From assembly GCF_000585995.1 (NCBI RefSeq), contig NZ_CP007410.1, positions 1,391,430-1,455,429 on the forward strand: a stretch of 64,000 nucleotides of DNA, in the 5' to 3' direction. The stretch's first letter is position 1. Each line of letters opens with the position of its first letter. Shown here piece by piece: positions 34,659-45,488 of this stretch. The notes under the pieces are model-generated. The model did not search any database. It was not told the DNA's origin and worked only from the letters and a program-made list of their open reading frames with translations. The position numbers were made by a program, and so were the translations under genes. The stretch comes from Pseudomonas brassicacearum. GTDB lineage: Bacteria; Pseudomonadota; Gammaproteobacteria; Pseudomonadales; Pseudomonadaceae.

Positions 34659-36560
34659 ATGGGTCATGCAAGTAGTCAGGCGGCGGGTGCCGAGCATTCG
34701 GCAGCGAAGCCGGTGAGCATGCTGGTCGCGGCGGTCGGAGTGGTTTATGGCGACATCGGCACGAGCCCGTTATACACCCTCAAAGAAGTGTTTTCCGGCG
34801 GTTATGGCGTACCTGTCAGTCACGACGGGGTGCTGGGGATTCTGTCGCTGATTTTCTGGTCGCTGATCTGGGTCGTGTCGATCAAGTACATGATGTTCGT
34901 CCTGCGCGCCGACAACCAGGGCGAGGGCGGGATCATGGCGCTCACCGCCCTGGCGCGGCGAGCCGCGGCGGGAAGGGCGCGACTGCGGACATTCCTGGTG
35001 GTCTGCGGCTTGATCGGCGCGGCGCTGTTCTACGGCGACAGCATGATCACGCCGGCGATTTCCGTACTCTCGGCCATTGAAGGCCTGGGCCTGGCGTTCG
35101 AAGGCATCGACCACTGGGTGGTGCCGCTGTCGTTGGTGGTGCTGGTTGGGCTGTTTCTGATCCAGCGCCACGGCACGGCACGGATCGGCACCCTATTCGG
35201 CCCGATCATGGTGACCTGGTTCCTGGTGCTCGCCGCCTTGGGTGTGTACGGCATCATTCAACACCCGGAAGTGATGCAGGCGGTGAACCCGGCCTGGGCC
35301 GTGCGTTTCTTTGTCGTTCATCCGGGCATGGGCGTGGCGATCCTCGGTGCCGTGGTACTGGCACTGACCGGCGCCGAAGCGCTGTACGCCGACATGGGCC
35401 ACTTCGGCCGCAAGCCGATCGCTCGCGCCTGGTTCATCCTGGTGTTGCCGGCGCTGGTGCTCAACTATTTCGGTCAGGGTGCGTTGCTGCTGGGTGACCC
35501 GGAAGCGGCGCGTAACCCATTCTATCTGCTGGCGCCGAGCTGGGCGCTGATCCCGCTGGTGGGGCTGTCGACCCTGGCCACGGTGATCGCTTCGCAAGCG
35601 GTGATCTCCGGCGCGTTCTCCCTCACGCGTCAGGCGATTCAGCTCGGTTACATCCCGCGCATGTACATCCAGCACACCTCCAGCGCCGAGCAGGGCCAGA
35701 TCTACATCGGCGCGGTGAACTGGTCGCTGATGGTCGGCGTGGTGCTGCTGGTGCTGGGTTTCGAGTCCTCGGGCGCATTGGCTTCGGCCTATGGCGTGGC
35801 CGTGACCGGCACCATGCTGATGACCACGATCCTGGTTTCGGCGGTCATGCTGCTGTTGTGGAAATGGCCACCGCTGCTGGCGGTGCCGGTGTTGATCGGT
35901 TTCCTTTTGGTGGACGGCCTGTATTTTGCCGCCAACGTGCCGAAGATCGTCCAAGGCGGCGCTTTCCCGGTCATCGCCGGCATTGCCTTGTTCGTGTTGA
36001 TGACCACCTGGAAGCGCGGCAAGCAATTGTTGGTGGATCGCCTGGACGAAGGGGCGCTGCCGCTGCCGATCTTCATCAGCAGTATTCGCGTGCAACCACC
36101 CCATCGTGTCCAAGGTACGGCTGTGTTCCTGACCGCACGCTCGGACGCGGTGCCCCACGCGCTGTTGCACAACCTGCTGCACAACCAGGTGTTGCATGAA
36201 CAAGTGGTGCTGCTGACCGTGGTGTACGAAGACATCCCCCGGGTACCGCCGCAGCGGCGCTTCGAGGTCGATGCCTACGGCGAAGGCTTCTTCCGGGTGA
36301 TCCTGCATTTTGGCTTCACCGACGAGCCGGATGTCCCGCAGGCGCTCAAGCTTTGCCATTTGGATGACCTGGACTTCAGTCCGATGCGGACCACTTACTT
36401 CCTTAGCCGCGAAACGGTCATCGCTTCGAAACTCGAAGGCATGGCCCGCTGGCGCGAGGCCTTGTTCGCCTTCATGCTGAAGAACGCCAACGGCAATCTG
36501 CGCTTCTTCAATCTGCCGCTGAACCGGGTGATTGAGCTGGGGACGCAGGTCGAGATGTAG
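34659..36560 (+). CDS. kup: Low-affinity potassium transporter Kup
   Basis: A 633-aa inner-membrane K+ uptake protein of the KUP/HAK family ([59 protein letters not shown]). It has about 12 membrane segments and a soluble C-terminal domain of about 180 residues. Ribosome site AGGAGTG precedes the ATG. Confidence 0.96.
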   Translation: MGHASSQAAGAEHSAAKPVSMLVAAVGVVYGDIGTSPLYTLKEVFSGGYGVPVSHDGVLGILSLIFWSLIWVVSIKYMMFVLRADNQGEGGIMALTALARRAAAGRARLRTFLVVCGLIGAALFYGDSMITPAISVLSAIEGLGLAFEGIDHWVVPLSLVVLVGLFLIQRHGTARIGTLFGPIMVTWFLVLAALGVYGIIQHPEVMQAVNPAWAVRFFVVHPGMGVAILGAVVLALTGAEALYADMGHFGRKPIARAWFILVLPALVLNYFGQGALLLGDPEAARNPFYLLAPSWALIPLVGLSTLATVIASQAVISGAFSLTRQAIQLGYIPRMYIQHTSSAEQGQIYIGAVNWSLMVGVVLLVLGFESSGALASAYGVAVTGTMLMTTILVSAVMLLLWKWPPLLAVPVLIGFLLVDGLYFAANVPKIVQGGAFPVIAGIALFVLMTTWKRGKQLLVDRLDEGALPLPIFISSIRVQPPHRVQGTAVFLTARSDAVPHALLHNLLHNQVLHEQVVLLTVVYEDIPRVPPQRRFEVDAYGEGFFRVILHFGFTDEPDVPQALKLCHLDDLDFSPMRTTYFLSRETVIASKLEGMARWREALFAFMLKNANGNLRFFNLPLNRVIELGTQVEM

Positions 36561-36569
36561 GCCTGGACC

Positions 36570-36608
36570 AAAAAGCCCCCGTTGCCTTGTGGCAGCGGGG
36601 GCTTTTTT
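36570..36608 (+). terminator. kup terminator
   Basis: AAAAAGCCCCCGTTGCC ... GGCAGCGGGGGCTTTTTT hairpin, ten bases after the stop. Confidence 0.92.
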
Positions 36609-36642
36609 GTGGGGCGCACAAATGCTGAAGGTGGGGTGTGCC

Positions 36643-36733
36643 TTGTGGGAGCGAGCTTGCTCGCGATGGCGGTGGCATATCCAGCATTGGGGCAAGCTGA
36701 CCCGACGCTATCGCGAGCAAGCTCGCTCCCACA
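36643..36733. repeat. REPIN (GTGGGAGCGAGCTTGCTCGCGA type)
   Basis: TTGTGGGAGCGAGCTTGCTC and its inverse lie between two terminators. Confidence 0.9.
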
Positions 36734-36762
36734 TGAGGGGCCTGTGTAAACCCTGCAGCGAC

Positions 36763-36802
36763 AAAAAAGCCCCGGCAACCGCAAGGCTGCCGGGGCTTTT
36801 TT
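36763..36802 (-). terminator. virJ/mprF operon terminator
   Basis: AAAAAAGCCCCGGCA ... TGCCGGGGCTTTTTT hairpin just past the virJ-like stop. Confidence 0.9.
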
Positions 36803-36817
36803 CAGGCTTGCATCAGA

Positions 36818-38107
36818 TCACTGTTCAGCAGCCTTGTTCTGCCGCTCGTTGATCTCGTCCACCAGGCGCTTGGCCAGGGCCGGGTAGTTTTCGTCGAAGT
36901 GATGGCCGCCAGGCAGCTTGATCGCTTCCCCGACGGCAGTCTTCTCGGTGCAGCCGCTTTCGTCCGCTTCTTCGCCGCCGTAGATGCACACCACTTTGTC
37001 CGCCGGCAGCTTGGCCATTTCCGGGCCGGTGGCGGCTTCGGTACCGGCGTTGCCGAGCCAGCCTTCGACTTCGATCTCGAAACTGCCGGTGCGGGCGAAG
37101 GCCAGCAGGATAATCGCATCGACCCGTTGTTGTTCGGTGGCCGGCAGACGATTGTAGATCGCTGGCAGCACGTCGGCGCCGAAGGAATAGCCGGTCAGGA
37201 TGAAGCGCTTGGTGCCCCAGATCTGGCGGTAGTGCTGCATCAGTTCCGTCAGGTCCGCCGCGCTTTGCTCCGGGCTCTTGTGCTGCCAGTAGTAGCGCAG
37301 GGTGTCGATGCCGACCACGGGGTAGCCGATCTTGGCCATTTCATCCGCCACGTCGCGGTCCAGGTCACGCCAGCCGCCGTCTCCGGAGAGGAACAGGGTC
37401 ACGGTGTCCCGCGCCTGGCTGGCGGGAACTTCCACCACAGGGATGCTCAGGCCGCCCTTGGCCTTATCGGTGCCCACCAGGATTTTGCGCAGTTCGTTGT
37501 TCAGCACCTGCGGCAGGTTGATGTCGTAGTCGCTGATGCTGGTTTCGGCATTCGACTGATCCCGTACGAAACCGGCGCTGGTGTCGTCAGGGTTATCGTT
37601 CCAGGCCACCAGCCAGTGGCCGTGGGCTGCGCTCTTGGGCAGCAAGTGCGTGCAGCCGGGCTTTTCCAGGGCCAGGTCCACTGAAACGGCCTTGGCCTTG
37701 TCGTCCTTCTGCTCCGCCAGCCAGCGCCAGGCCAGCACGGCGCCCGGGCCGATACCGCTGACCAGCGTGGCCGGCCCCTGGAGCTGCCGCAGGCCTGCCT
37801 GTAGGGCACGACCTTGCAGCATGCAGTCCTTGGGCAGGATTACCTGGACGATCTGCGCCGAGCCGCTGCGGCTGAGGGTCGTCAACTGCGTGTCGCTGAG
37901 CTTCTGGTCTTCATTGACGGCCACCAGCACTTGGGCGCGAGCCTTGGTGCCGGGGATGACCCGGGTCATCGGCACGCCGTCGGCGGGTTCCAGTTGTTCA
38001 AGGGTGGGTTGTGGGGCCGGGCGGTTCCAGTACCAATAACCGCCGCCGAGAATCACTGCCAGCACCAGCAGGGCGGCCACTATGTATCGCCAGGAGCGTT
38101 GCATCAT
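36818..38107 (-). CDS. AcvB/VirJ-like periplasmic hydrolase
   Basis: A 429-aa protein with an N-terminal membrane anchor/signal (YIVAALLVLAVILGGGYWYW). The VirJ α/β-hydrolase domain has TLFLSGDGGWRDLDRDVADEM and the nucleophile elbow GYSFGAD. In P. aeruginosa the orthologue next to mprF cleaves alanyl-phosphatidylglycerol in the periplasm. Here its start overlaps the mprF stop, so synthesis and removal of aminoacyl lipids are translationally linked. Confidence 0.88.
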   Translation of the reverse strand: MMQRSWRYIVAALLVLAVILGGGYWYWNRPAPQPTLEQLEPADGVPMTRVIPGTKARAQVLVAVNEDQKLSDTQLTTLSRSGSAQIVQVILPKDCMLQGRALQAGLRQLQGPATLVSGIGPGAVLAWRWLAEQKDDKAKAVSVDLALEKPGCTHLLPKSAAHGHWLVAWNDNPDDTSAGFVRDQSNAETSISDYDINLPQVLNNELRKILVGTDKAKGGLSIPVVEVPASQARDTVTLFLSGDGGWRDLDRDVADEMAKIGYPVVGIDTLRYYWQHKSPEQSAADLTELMQHYRQIWGTKRFILTGYSFGADVLPAIYNRLPATEQQRVDAIILLAFARTGSFEIEVEGWLGNAGTEAATGPEMAKLPADKVVCIYGGEEADESGCTEKTAVGEAIKLPGGHHFDENYPALAKRLVDEINERQNKAAEQ

Positions 38108-40752
38108 CAGCGTTTCACCAATCCAGTCAGGCCGCCTGCAATCAGGGCGGCGGTATCGGCCAGGGCCACCAGCGGATCGAGTCCGGCGGGCACAGCCATG
38201 TAACGAGGTTCCCAGTCAGGCTGGAATTTGTCTTTGAAGCGGCGCAGCCCTTGGAAGTTGTAGAGCTGCTCGCCACGGCGGAACACCATCGAACCCAGGC
38301 GTTGGGTCAGTGGCGCGCCGCGACGTGGTTGCAGGCCCGACAACGGGACCATGCCGAGGCTGAAGCGGGTGTAGTCATGGTTTTTATAATGCTGGATCAG
38401 GCCGACCATCATGAATTCCATGGTCAGCTTCGGGGCTTCGGGGTGGGCGCGCATCAGGTCGAGGCTGGCCAGCTCGTGGCTGTGGGTTTCCAGCAGGTTG
38501 GCGAATGCCACCGGACGGCCTTCGAAACGGATCACCGCGATGCGGAAATGCTTGAGGTAGTCATCGCTGAAACGGCCCAGGGAGAAGCCTTTCTCGCGCA
38601 CGTTCTTGCCCGTCAACCAGGCATCGGAAATGACCTTGAGCTCATCCATCGGCGCCTGGCCCGGCTCGTGGATCTCCAGCGACAGGCCGTCGCGGGTGCC
38701 ACGGTTCCAGGTGTAGCGCAAATCCTTCATCTCTTTGCCCTTGGCCTCGAGATCGAAACGCTTGAGGTCGACCCGCGCTTCTTCCCCCAATTTGATCGCC
38801 GTCAGGCCGATGTCCATGTAGTACGGCAGGTTCTCGGCGCGCACCTGATAGAACACTGGGCGAGCGTGGTGGATGTCGCACAGGTCGCGGAATTGCCAGA
38901 TCATTTCGGCCCGTTGCTGGGTGGGCCCGATCGGGTCGTACAGCGCCACCAGGCTACGGCCACGGCGGGCGTACATCAGGAACGCTTCGTCGTTGGGGTG
39001 AAACAGCAACGCCTTGTCACCGGTCAGGGACAGGCCGCCGTCGGGTTGCGACGACGCCATGAGGATCGTCTTGGCCCGCTCCAGCTCTTCAGCCGTCGGC
39101 AAGTGGATCACCGGCCGCGCGGTACGTAGTAGCCAGGTCAGAGACACCACCACCAGCAGGACCGCGGCGCCCAGCAGCGAGCGCAGGCCGCGAGGGGCGT
39201 CGGCATCGAGGGTGAACTGCCACCAGAGTTGATGGCTGTAGGGCACGTCCTGGTAGGCAAACAGCAGCAGCCAGATCGACGCGCCGAGCACACAGAGGCT
39301 GGCGATCAGGAACAGTGGGGAAAATGGCAGCTCGGTCAGGCGACTCGCTCGATAAAAGGAGCGCCGGAATACCGCCAGCAGCGCGGCGGTCAAGGTCAGC
39401 AGCGTGGCTTCTTCCCAGTCGAAACCCTTGAGCAGCGAGAGCAGGGCGCCCACCAGCAGCAGCACGGTGGTCAGCATCCAGGCGGCCGACAGGCGACGGC
39501 GCAAGCCCTGGGCGAGCAACAGGCACAGCACGCCCACCAGGCTGGCGCCGAAGTGCGATGCGTCGACCAAACGATGAGGGATCAGAAAACCAATGTGTTC
39601 CAGGCGCGTGTCGATCTCCGGTGTCACGCCGGAAAACAGCAGCACCACGCCAGACAGGAACACCAGCACCGCCAGGATCGGTGCCGCGAAACCTGACGCT
39701 ACCCGCAGGGTCTGGCGCGTCTGGAATAGCCGCTGTGCCTCGTTGATCAGCAGCAGTACGCAGGCGACCAGCATCGGCAGCAGCACATAGATCAAGCGAT
39801 ACAGCAGCAGGGCGGCGGCCAGTGGCGCGGCCCCCAGTTTGTCGGCAAACGCGGCCAGCAGGATCGCTTCGAATACCCCGACCCCGCCCGGCACGTGACT
39901 GAGCACACCGGCGGCCAGCGCCAGCAGGTATACCAGCAGGAACGGGCCGAAGGGCGGTGCTTCAGGCAGCAGCAGATAAAGCACCGTAGCGGCCGCCGCG
40001 ACATCCAGGGCAGTGATGACCAATTGCAGAAAAGTCAGGCGTCGGCCTGGCATACGCAGCGTCCGGCGCCCGGCCTTGACCAGCAGGGCGTCGCGATAGG
40101 GCTGCTCCGGCAGGCGTCGGCGATAAATGCCGATGGCCAGCACGCAGGTGAGCAGCAGCACCGCCACGGCAATCGCCCCCAGCAAGGTGGCTGGCAGGTG
40201 CAGCGCGGCAGACGCGGCGGGCAAGTTGCTGAGTGTTGCCAGGGCCGCCAGTGGCGGTAACGCGCAGCCCAGTGACAGGCTGGCGAACAGGGTCATGTGG
40301 GCGACATCCGACGCCCCCAAGCCATGACGCGCATACAAGCGGTACCGAACCGAACCGCCCGACAGCAACGACAGACCGATGGCGTTGCCGATGGCAAACG
40401 CAGTGAACCCGCCCAGGACCATGGTTTGCGGTGGCAGCGTCACGCCGGCATAGCGACTGGCGGACCATTCATAACCCAACAGAATGATGAAACCAGCCAC
40501 CGTGGCGGCGATCGCGCCAAGCAGGGCAGGCCGGGGCACTTCCAGAATCGAGTCGTGCAGGGCGTACAGGTCGAGTTCGCTCAGCAGGTGGCGGCAGGCA
40601 ATTAATGCAATCGCAAACAACAGCAGCGTGACGGCGAGGCCGATTGGCTGGCGGTATTGACTGATCCGATCCAGCCAGCGCAATCGCTCGGCCTTGATCG
40701 GTTGTGTCGCAGTAACGGAGTCTTGCGGGTCAGACGAGTGAGCGCGCATCAA
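38107..40752 (-). CDS. mprF: Phosphatidylglycerol aminoacyl-transferase/flippase MprF
   Basis: An 881-aa protein. The N-terminal flippase region has about 14 membrane segments (to about residue 550). The C-terminal DUF2156 synthase domain (KTILMASSQPDGGLSLTGDKALLF; YMDIGLTAIKLGEEARVDLKRFDLEAKGKEMKDLR) transfers an amino acid from tRNA to phosphatidylglycerol. This lowers the negative charge of the membrane and gives tolerance of cationic peptides. Overlaps the virJ-like gene downstream. Confidence 0.95.
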   Translation of the reverse strand: MMRAHSSDPQDSVTATQPIKAERLRWLDRISQYRQPIGLAVTLLLFAIALIACRHLLSELDLYALHDSILEVPRPALLGAIAATVAGFIILLGYEWSASRYAGVTLPPQTMVLGGFTAFAIGNAIGLSLLSGGSVRYRLYARHGLGASDVAHMTLFASLSLGCALPPLAALATLSNLPAASAALHLPATLLGAIAVAVLLLTCVLAIGIYRRRLPEQPYRDALLVKAGRRTLRMPGRRLTFLQLVITALDVAAAATVLYLLLPEAPPFGPFLLVYLLALAAGVLSHVPGGVGVFEAILLAAFADKLGAAPLAAALLLYRLIYVLLPMLVACVLLLINEAQRLFQTRQTLRVASGFAAPILAVLVFLSGVVLLFSGVTPEIDTRLEHIGFLIPHRLVDASHFGASLVGVLCLLLAQGLRRRLSAAWMLTTVLLLVGALLSLLKGFDWEEATLLTLTAALLAVFRRSFYRASRLTELPFSPLFLIASLCVLGASIWLLLFAYQDVPYSHQLWWQFTLDADAPRGLRSLLGAAVLLVVVSLTWLLRTARPVIHLPTAEELERAKTILMASSQPDGGLSLTGDKALLFHPNDEAFLMYARRGRSLVALYDPIGPTQQRAEMIWQFRDLCDIHHARPVFYQVRAENLPYYMDIGLTAIKLGEEARVDLKRFDLEAKGKEMKDLRYTWNRGTRDGLSLEIHEPGQAPMDELKVISDAWLTGKNVREKGFSLGRFSDDYLKHFRIAVIRFEGRPVAFANLLETHSHELASLDLMRAHPEAPKLTMEFMMVGLIQHYKNHDYTRFSLGMVPLSGLQPRRGAPLTQRLGSMVFRRGEQLYNFQGLRRFKDKFQPDWEPRYMAVPAGLDPLVALADTAALIAGGLTGLVKR

Positions 40753-40862
40753 TCACCTCTTGAGCTATGCGCGACAGGATGGGGCTATCCAGCCAAGTTA
40801 CCAATCCCTGCGGAAGAAAATAATTACAAAATCTTTGTAATGTAGTCTTTTTCGACACACAC

Positions 40863-40894
40863 AAAAAAGGCCACTCTTTCGAGTAGCCTTTCTT
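40863..40894 (-). terminator. Terminator of tRNA-fMet copy 1
   Basis: AAAAAAGGCCACTC-TTTC-GAGTAGCCTTTCTT, on the minus strand directly after the tRNA 3' end. Confidence 0.85.
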
Positions 40895-40900
40895 GGTATT

Positions 40901-40977
<77 letters not shown>

Positions 40978-41158
40978 TCTGTGTGGCGGCATTCTACAGG
41001 CGAACGCTCGAGTGTCAACCGTTAAAAGGTCGTGGGGTCAAATAAGTGTCCCATCGGCCTTGGGGCGGTATAAATGCGCGAAATCAAAAGGAAATTGTCC
41101 TACAGCTTTCACGCGAGGTAGGCCGCGATGGAGCCACTGTGACAAAACAGGCACGCAC

Positions 41159-41190
41159 AAAAAAGGCCACTCTTTCGAGTAGCCTTTCTT
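41159..41190 (-). terminator. Terminator of tRNA-fMet copy 2
   Basis: Same hairpin as copy 1 (GGCCACTC-TTTC-GAGTAGCC). Confidence 0.85.
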
Positions 41191-41196
41191 GATGTT

Positions 41197-41273
<77 letters not shown>

Positions 41274-41490
41274 TCTGTGTGGCGGCATTCTACAGAGGAT
41301 CGAGCTGCTGTCAACCCTAGCGTGATAAAAATCTGTTCCGCTTCAAGCGCTTAGCCTTCGCTCAAGGCATTGTGACAGCGCTGTGACGCAGGCCTGGCAA
41401 GGGCTGGCGCTCTATTGAGCGGTTCGTTGCGATTGAAGAAGTAAATTTATGTAGGTTCTTTCCGGGCTCAGCGAAGGATCTTTCAAACTA

Positions 41491-41506
41491 CTGGTGCTAT
41501 ATACAG
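41491..41506. promoter_or_regulatory. LexA box of dinB
   Basis: CTGGTGCTATATACAG, a CTG-N10-CAG SOS operator 50 bp before the dinB start. Confidence 0.9.
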
Positions 41507-41555
41507 GTGTCGATGCGATACTGGTGGCCCGATTCGTCGCACGCTCCGCTCTTCT

Positions 41556-42617
41556 ATGACGCAACGTAAAATCATCCACGTCGACTGTGACTGTTTCTAT
41601 GCCGCTATCGAGATGCGCGATGACCCGCGGCTGGCTGGCAAACCCCTGGCGGTCGGGGGATCGGCGGATCGGCGGGGGGTGATTGCCACTTGTAACTACG
41701 AAGCGCGGGCCTACGGTGTGCGCTCGGCCATGTCCTCCGGTCACGCCTTGAAACTTTGCCCGGACCTGACCATCGTCAAACCTCGAATGGATGCCTATCG
41801 GGAAGCGTCGAAGGAAATTCATACGATTTTCAGCGATTACACCGACCTGATCGAGCCGCTGTCCTTGGACGAAGCCTACCTGGATGTCTCCGCCAGCGAC
41901 CATTTTGGCGGCAGTGCCACGCGCATCGCCCAGGACATTCGTCGGCGGGTTTCCAATCAGTTGCACATCACCGTTTCCGCCGGTGTCGCGCCGAATAAGT
42001 TTCTGGCCAAGATCGCCAGCGATTGGAAAAAGCCCAACGGGCTGTTCGTCATCACTCCTGATCAGGTCGAGGACTTCGTCTCGGCCCTGCCGGTGAGCAA
42101 GCTCCATGGTGTGGGCAAGGTCACCGCCGACAAGCTGAACAGGCTTGGTATTGTCGATTGCCAGCATTTGCGTCAATGGGACAAGTTGGCGCTGGTGCGT
42201 GAATTCGGCAGTTTCGGTGAGCGGCTGTGGAGCCTGGCCCGTGGGATCGATGAGCGCCTGGTGCATAACGACAGCCGGCGGCAGTCCATCAGTGTGGAAA
42301 ACACCTACGACGTCGACCTGCCCGACCTGGTGAGTTGCCTCGACAAACTGCCGGAACTGATGGAAACCCTCAGCGGACGCATGGCGCGCATCGATAGCAG
42401 TTATCGACCGGGCAAGCCGTTCGTCAAAGTGAAATTCCATGACTTTACCCAGACCACGTTGGAGCAGGCCGGGGCAGGGCGGGACTTGGGCAGCTATCAG
42501 CTGTTACTGACCCAGGCGTTCAACCGTGGCGGTAAGCCGGTGCGGTTGTTGGGGATCGGGGTGCGGTTGGAAGATTTGCGGGGCGGGTTTGAGCAGTTGG
42601 AGTTGTTTGAGCGGTGA
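41556..42617 (+). CDS. dinB: DNA polymerase IV
   Basis: A 353-aa Y-family polymerase. MTQRKIIHVDCDCFYAAIEMRDDP carries the first catalytic Asp. SLDEAYLDVS carries the Asp-Glu pair. The finger, little-finger and HhH parts follow (KLHGVGKVTADKLNRLGI). It performs error-prone bypass synthesis. SOS-controlled by the upstream LexA box. I see no clear β-clamp motif beyond the QLELFER end, which fits one. Confidence 0.96.
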   Translation: MTQRKIIHVDCDCFYAAIEMRDDPRLAGKPLAVGGSADRRGVIATCNYEARAYGVRSAMSSGHALKLCPDLTIVKPRMDAYREASKEIHTIFSDYTDLIEPLSLDEAYLDVSASDHFGGSATRIAQDIRRRVSNQLHITVSAGVAPNKFLAKIASDWKKPNGLFVITPDQVEDFVSALPVSKLHGVGKVTADKLNRLGIVDCQHLRQWDKLALVREFGSFGERLWSLARGIDERLVHNDSRRQSISVENTYDVDLPDLVSCLDKLPELMETLSGRMARIDSSYRPGKPFVKVKFHDFTQTTLEQAGAGRDLGSYQLLLTQAFNRGGKPVRLLGIGVRLEDLRGGFEQLELFER

Positions 42618-42627
42618 GGGGTTGGCT

Positions 42628-42660
42628 TTTGTGGCGAGGGAGCAAGCTCCCTCGCCACAG
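42628..42660. repeat. Tight REP palindrome
   Basis: TGTGGCGAGGGAG-CAAG-CTCCCTCGCCACA, two REP heads fused into a nearly perfect hairpin without spacer. It may serve as the dinB transcript end. Confidence 0.85.
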
Positions 42661-42672
42661 GGGGGGCTCGCT

Positions 42673-43626
42673 CTAGTTCGCCCCCGGATCCGCCACCAAC
42701 CGCCCGCCATCCTTGGTCAGTGCTTTCAGGAACTCAGTCTGCAACTCTGGATCATTGCGGGTCAGTTCGATCAGGCTCTGTTCCAGCTCGCTGGCCTCTT
42801 CTTCAAGCCCTAGCTCCGACAGGCGCTTGACCCGGTGAACCCATTGGCTCACTTCGTCGTCTTCCAGGTCGTCGTAGATCAAGGCGTGGGCTTCCACCAG
42901 CTTGCTGCGCAAGGTGCTGCTGATGCTCAGGGATGAGTCGGAGTGCACCTCGTCCTGGGCGTCTGTCACGCTGATCTGCAATTTGCCGAATTGGCTCAGG
43001 TCCTGCTCGGCGAACGGGCTTTCCAGCAGGTTCAAGCGCAGTACGCCACTGCGGTCGGTACTCAGTTCGAAGGTCTGCCGGGCGGCCTTGACCTCCACTG
43101 GGCGTTCGCTCCAGGGCAGGCTCGAATGTTCCGTGCGTTTGTCGCGTTGGACTTCGTCGATACCTGCCAGGTTCTGCTGGGCACGGCCATGGGAAGGCGC
43201 GTTCATGAAGGGGTTGAGCCCGGCGAAGCCGTAGCTTATCCAGTCGCGGGTGACGCTGTCCGGCAGGCTGCCGAGGGCGAACACATTGACCACGTTGGCG
43301 CCGACGCCGGCCACCACCGCCACCGCGCCCAGGGGGATCTCGTAAACCTCCCGCCAGGGTTGGTAGGGCGTGTAGCGATCGTAACGGCGGGTGACCTCGA
43401 ACTCAGTGACTTCGAAGGTCTTCTGCTCGTTGATCCGTACGCGACGCTGCGGCAGGTCGAGCACCTTGGGTTCGCCCACATCAATCTGCAGGCTGTGGTC
43501 GAGCAGTTTGCGCTCGACCCGCTCTTCGTGCTCGCTGCGCTGCGACATCTGGTTGGCACAGCCGCTGACCAGCAGGGCGCCGCACAGGGCGGCGCCACCG
43601 AGGCCTAAGGTGTTTCGCTTGAACAT
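42673..43626 (-). CDS. Lipoprotein of unknown function
   Basis: A 317-aa protein with a lipoprotein signal (LCGALLVSGCANQ, lipid on about Cys23). The mature part has a β-like region and a single hydrophobic stretch (PLGAVAVVAGVGANVVNVFALG). The C-terminus is helical and charged (LEEEASELEQSLIELTRNDPELQ). I recognise no functional family. It lies between dinB (convergent) and proS, 17 bp after proS and probably co-transcribed with it. Confidence 0.8.
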   Translation of the reverse strand: MFKRNTLGLGGAALCGALLVSGCANQMSQRSEHEERVERKLLDHSLQIDVGEPKVLDLPQRRVRINEQKTFEVTEFEVTRRYDRYTPYQPWREVYEIPLGAVAVVAGVGANVVNVFALGSLPDSVTRDWISYGFAGLNPFMNAPSHGRAQQNLAGIDEVQRDKRTEHSSLPWSERPVEVKAARQTFELSTDRSGVLRLNLLESPFAEQDLSQFGKLQISVTDAQDEVHSDSSLSISSTLRSKLVEAHALIYDDLEDDEVSQWVHRVKRLSELGLEEEASELEQSLIELTRNDPELQTEFLKALTKDGGRLVADPGAN

Positions 43627-43643
43627 GACGTCTCTATCTGGTG

Positions 43644-45359
43644 TCAGCGGCGGATACGGGCCTGGAGGAACGACAGCACGTCGGCGACCGGCAGCGCTTG
43701 TGGCTCGGCCTCGGTGCGGCTCTTGTATTCCAGGTTGCCTTCGGCCAGGCCACGGTCACTGACGACGATCCGATGTGGGATGCCGATCAGTTCCATGTCC
43801 GCGAACTTGATGCCGGGGCTGGTTTTCTTGTCTCGGTCGTCCAGCAACACTTCGAAGCCGGCCGCCGTCAGTTCGGCGTAGAGCTTGTCGGTGGCCTCGC
43901 GAACCAGGTCGGTCTCGTAGCGCAGCGGCACCAGGGCCACCTGGAACGGCGCCAGTGTGTCGCTCCAGATGATGCCTTTGTCGTCGTTGTTCTGCTCGAT
44001 GGCGGCGGCTACCACGCGGGAAACGCCGATGCCGTAGCAGCCCATTTCCAGGGTGACCGGCTTGCCGTTCTCGCCCAGCACTTCGCACTTCATCGCCTTG
44101 CTGTACTTGTTGCCCAGCTGGAAGATGTGCCCGACTTCGATGCCGCGCTTGATTTCCAGGGTGCCCTTGCCGTCCGGGCTCGGATCGCCAGCCACGACGT
44201 TGCGCAGGTCCGCCACGGTTGGAACTGGCAGGTCACGTTCCCAGTTCACGCCGAAATAGTGCTTATCGTCGACGTTGGCGCCGATGGCGAAGTCGCTCAT
44301 CAATTCCACCGAGCGGTCGATGATGATCGGCAGCGGCAGGTTCAGTGGGCCGAGGGAGCCGGCACCGGCGCCGATGGCGTCGCGCAGTTCGGCTTCGGTG
44401 GCCATGACCAGCGGGCTGGCAACGCCTGGCTGGTTACCGGCCTTGATTTCGTTCAGCTCGTGATCGCCACGGATGATCAGGGCGATCAGCTTGCCGGCTT
44501 CTTCCGCCCGCACGATCAGGGTCTTGATGGTGCGCTCGATCGGCAGGTTGTAGCCTTCCACCAGCTGGGCGATGGTCTTGGCATTCGGCGTGTCCACCAG
44601 GCGCAGCTCTTCGGTCGGCGCGGCGCGGGACGTTTCCCGAGGCACGGCTTCGGCTTTCTCGATGTTCGCGGCGTAGTCTGAGCCATTGCTGAAGACGATG
44701 TCGTCTTCGCCAGACTCGGCCAGTACGTGGAACTCGTGGGAGCCGGCGCCGCCGATGGAGCCGTTATCGGCTTCAACCGGGCGGAATTTCAGGCCCAGGC
44801 GGGTGAACACGTTGCAGTATGCCTGGTGCATGCGGTCGTAGGTGACTTGCAGCGAGGCCAGGTCGCTATGGAACGAGTAGGCGTCCTTCATGATGAATTC
44901 GCGACCGCGCATCAGGCCGAAGCGTGGACGGATCTCATCGCGGAATTTGGTCTGGATCTGGTACAGGTTGATCGGCAGCTGCTTATAGCTGCTCAACTCG
45001 TTGCGCATCAGGTCGGTGATCACTTCTTCGTGGGTCGGGCCTGCACAGAAGTCGCGACCGTGACGGTCTTTGATGCGCAGCAGCTCAGGGCCGTATTCTT
45101 CCCAGCGCCCCGATTCCTGCCACAGCTCGGCCGGTTGGGTGCCCGGCATCAATACTTCCAGGGCGCCAGCGGCGTCCATCTCTTCACGAACGATGGCTTC
45201 CACCTTGCGCATGACGCGCAAACCCATCGGCAGCCAGGTGTACAGGCCGGAAGCGAGCTTGCGGATCATGCCGGCACGCAGCATCAGCTGATGGCTGATC
45301 ACGACGGCGTCGGAAGGCGTTTCTTTCTGTGTGGCGAGCAAATATTGACTGGTGCGCAT
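43644..45359 (-). CDS. proS: Prolyl-tRNA synthetase
   Basis: A 571-aa class II synthetase, bacterial ProS form with the INS editing domain between motifs 2 and 3. Motif 1 is around [16 protein letters not shown]. Motif 2 is [26 protein letters not shown]. Motif 3 is [16 protein letters not shown]. It charges tRNA-Pro. Confidence 0.97.
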   Translation of the reverse strand: MRTSQYLLATQKETPSDAVVISHQLMLRAGMIRKLASGLYTWLPMGLRVMRKVEAIVREEMDAAGALEVLMPGTQPAELWQESGRWEEYGPELLRIKDRHGRDFCAGPTHEEVITDLMRNELSSYKQLPINLYQIQTKFRDEIRPRFGLMRGREFIMKDAYSFHSDLASLQVTYDRMHQAYCNVFTRLGLKFRPVEADNGSIGGAGSHEFHVLAESGEDDIVFSNGSDYAANIEKAEAVPRETSRAAPTEELRLVDTPNAKTIAQLVEGYNLPIERTIKTLIVRAEEAGKLIALIIRGDHELNEIKAGNQPGVASPLVMATEAELRDAIGAGAGSLGPLNLPLPIIIDRSVELMSDFAIGANVDDKHYFGVNWERDLPVPTVADLRNVVAGDPSPDGKGTLEIKRGIEVGHIFQLGNKYSKAMKCEVLGENGKPVTLEMGCYGIGVSRVVAAAIEQNNDDKGIIWSDTLAPFQVALVPLRYETDLVREATDKLYAELTAAGFEVLLDDRDKKTSPGIKFADMELIGIPHRIVVSDRGLAEGNLEYKSRTEAEPQALPVADVLSFLQARIRR

Positions 45360-45488
45360 GGTTGGCCGTTGTCGGTTGCTGATGACGAGAAGTGACGGAG
45401 CATTGTACGGGCGAGATGCCCTGGCGTACAGGCGCGTGGCCGCTCGCCAGGTGCAAGCGCCGGTTTCTTCGGCGCCTGCTGAAGTTTC

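Noticed and set aside
35193..36695. 500-aa His/Gln-rich frame antisense to kup
   Set aside because: Composition is the reverse of membrane-protein codons; a shadow.
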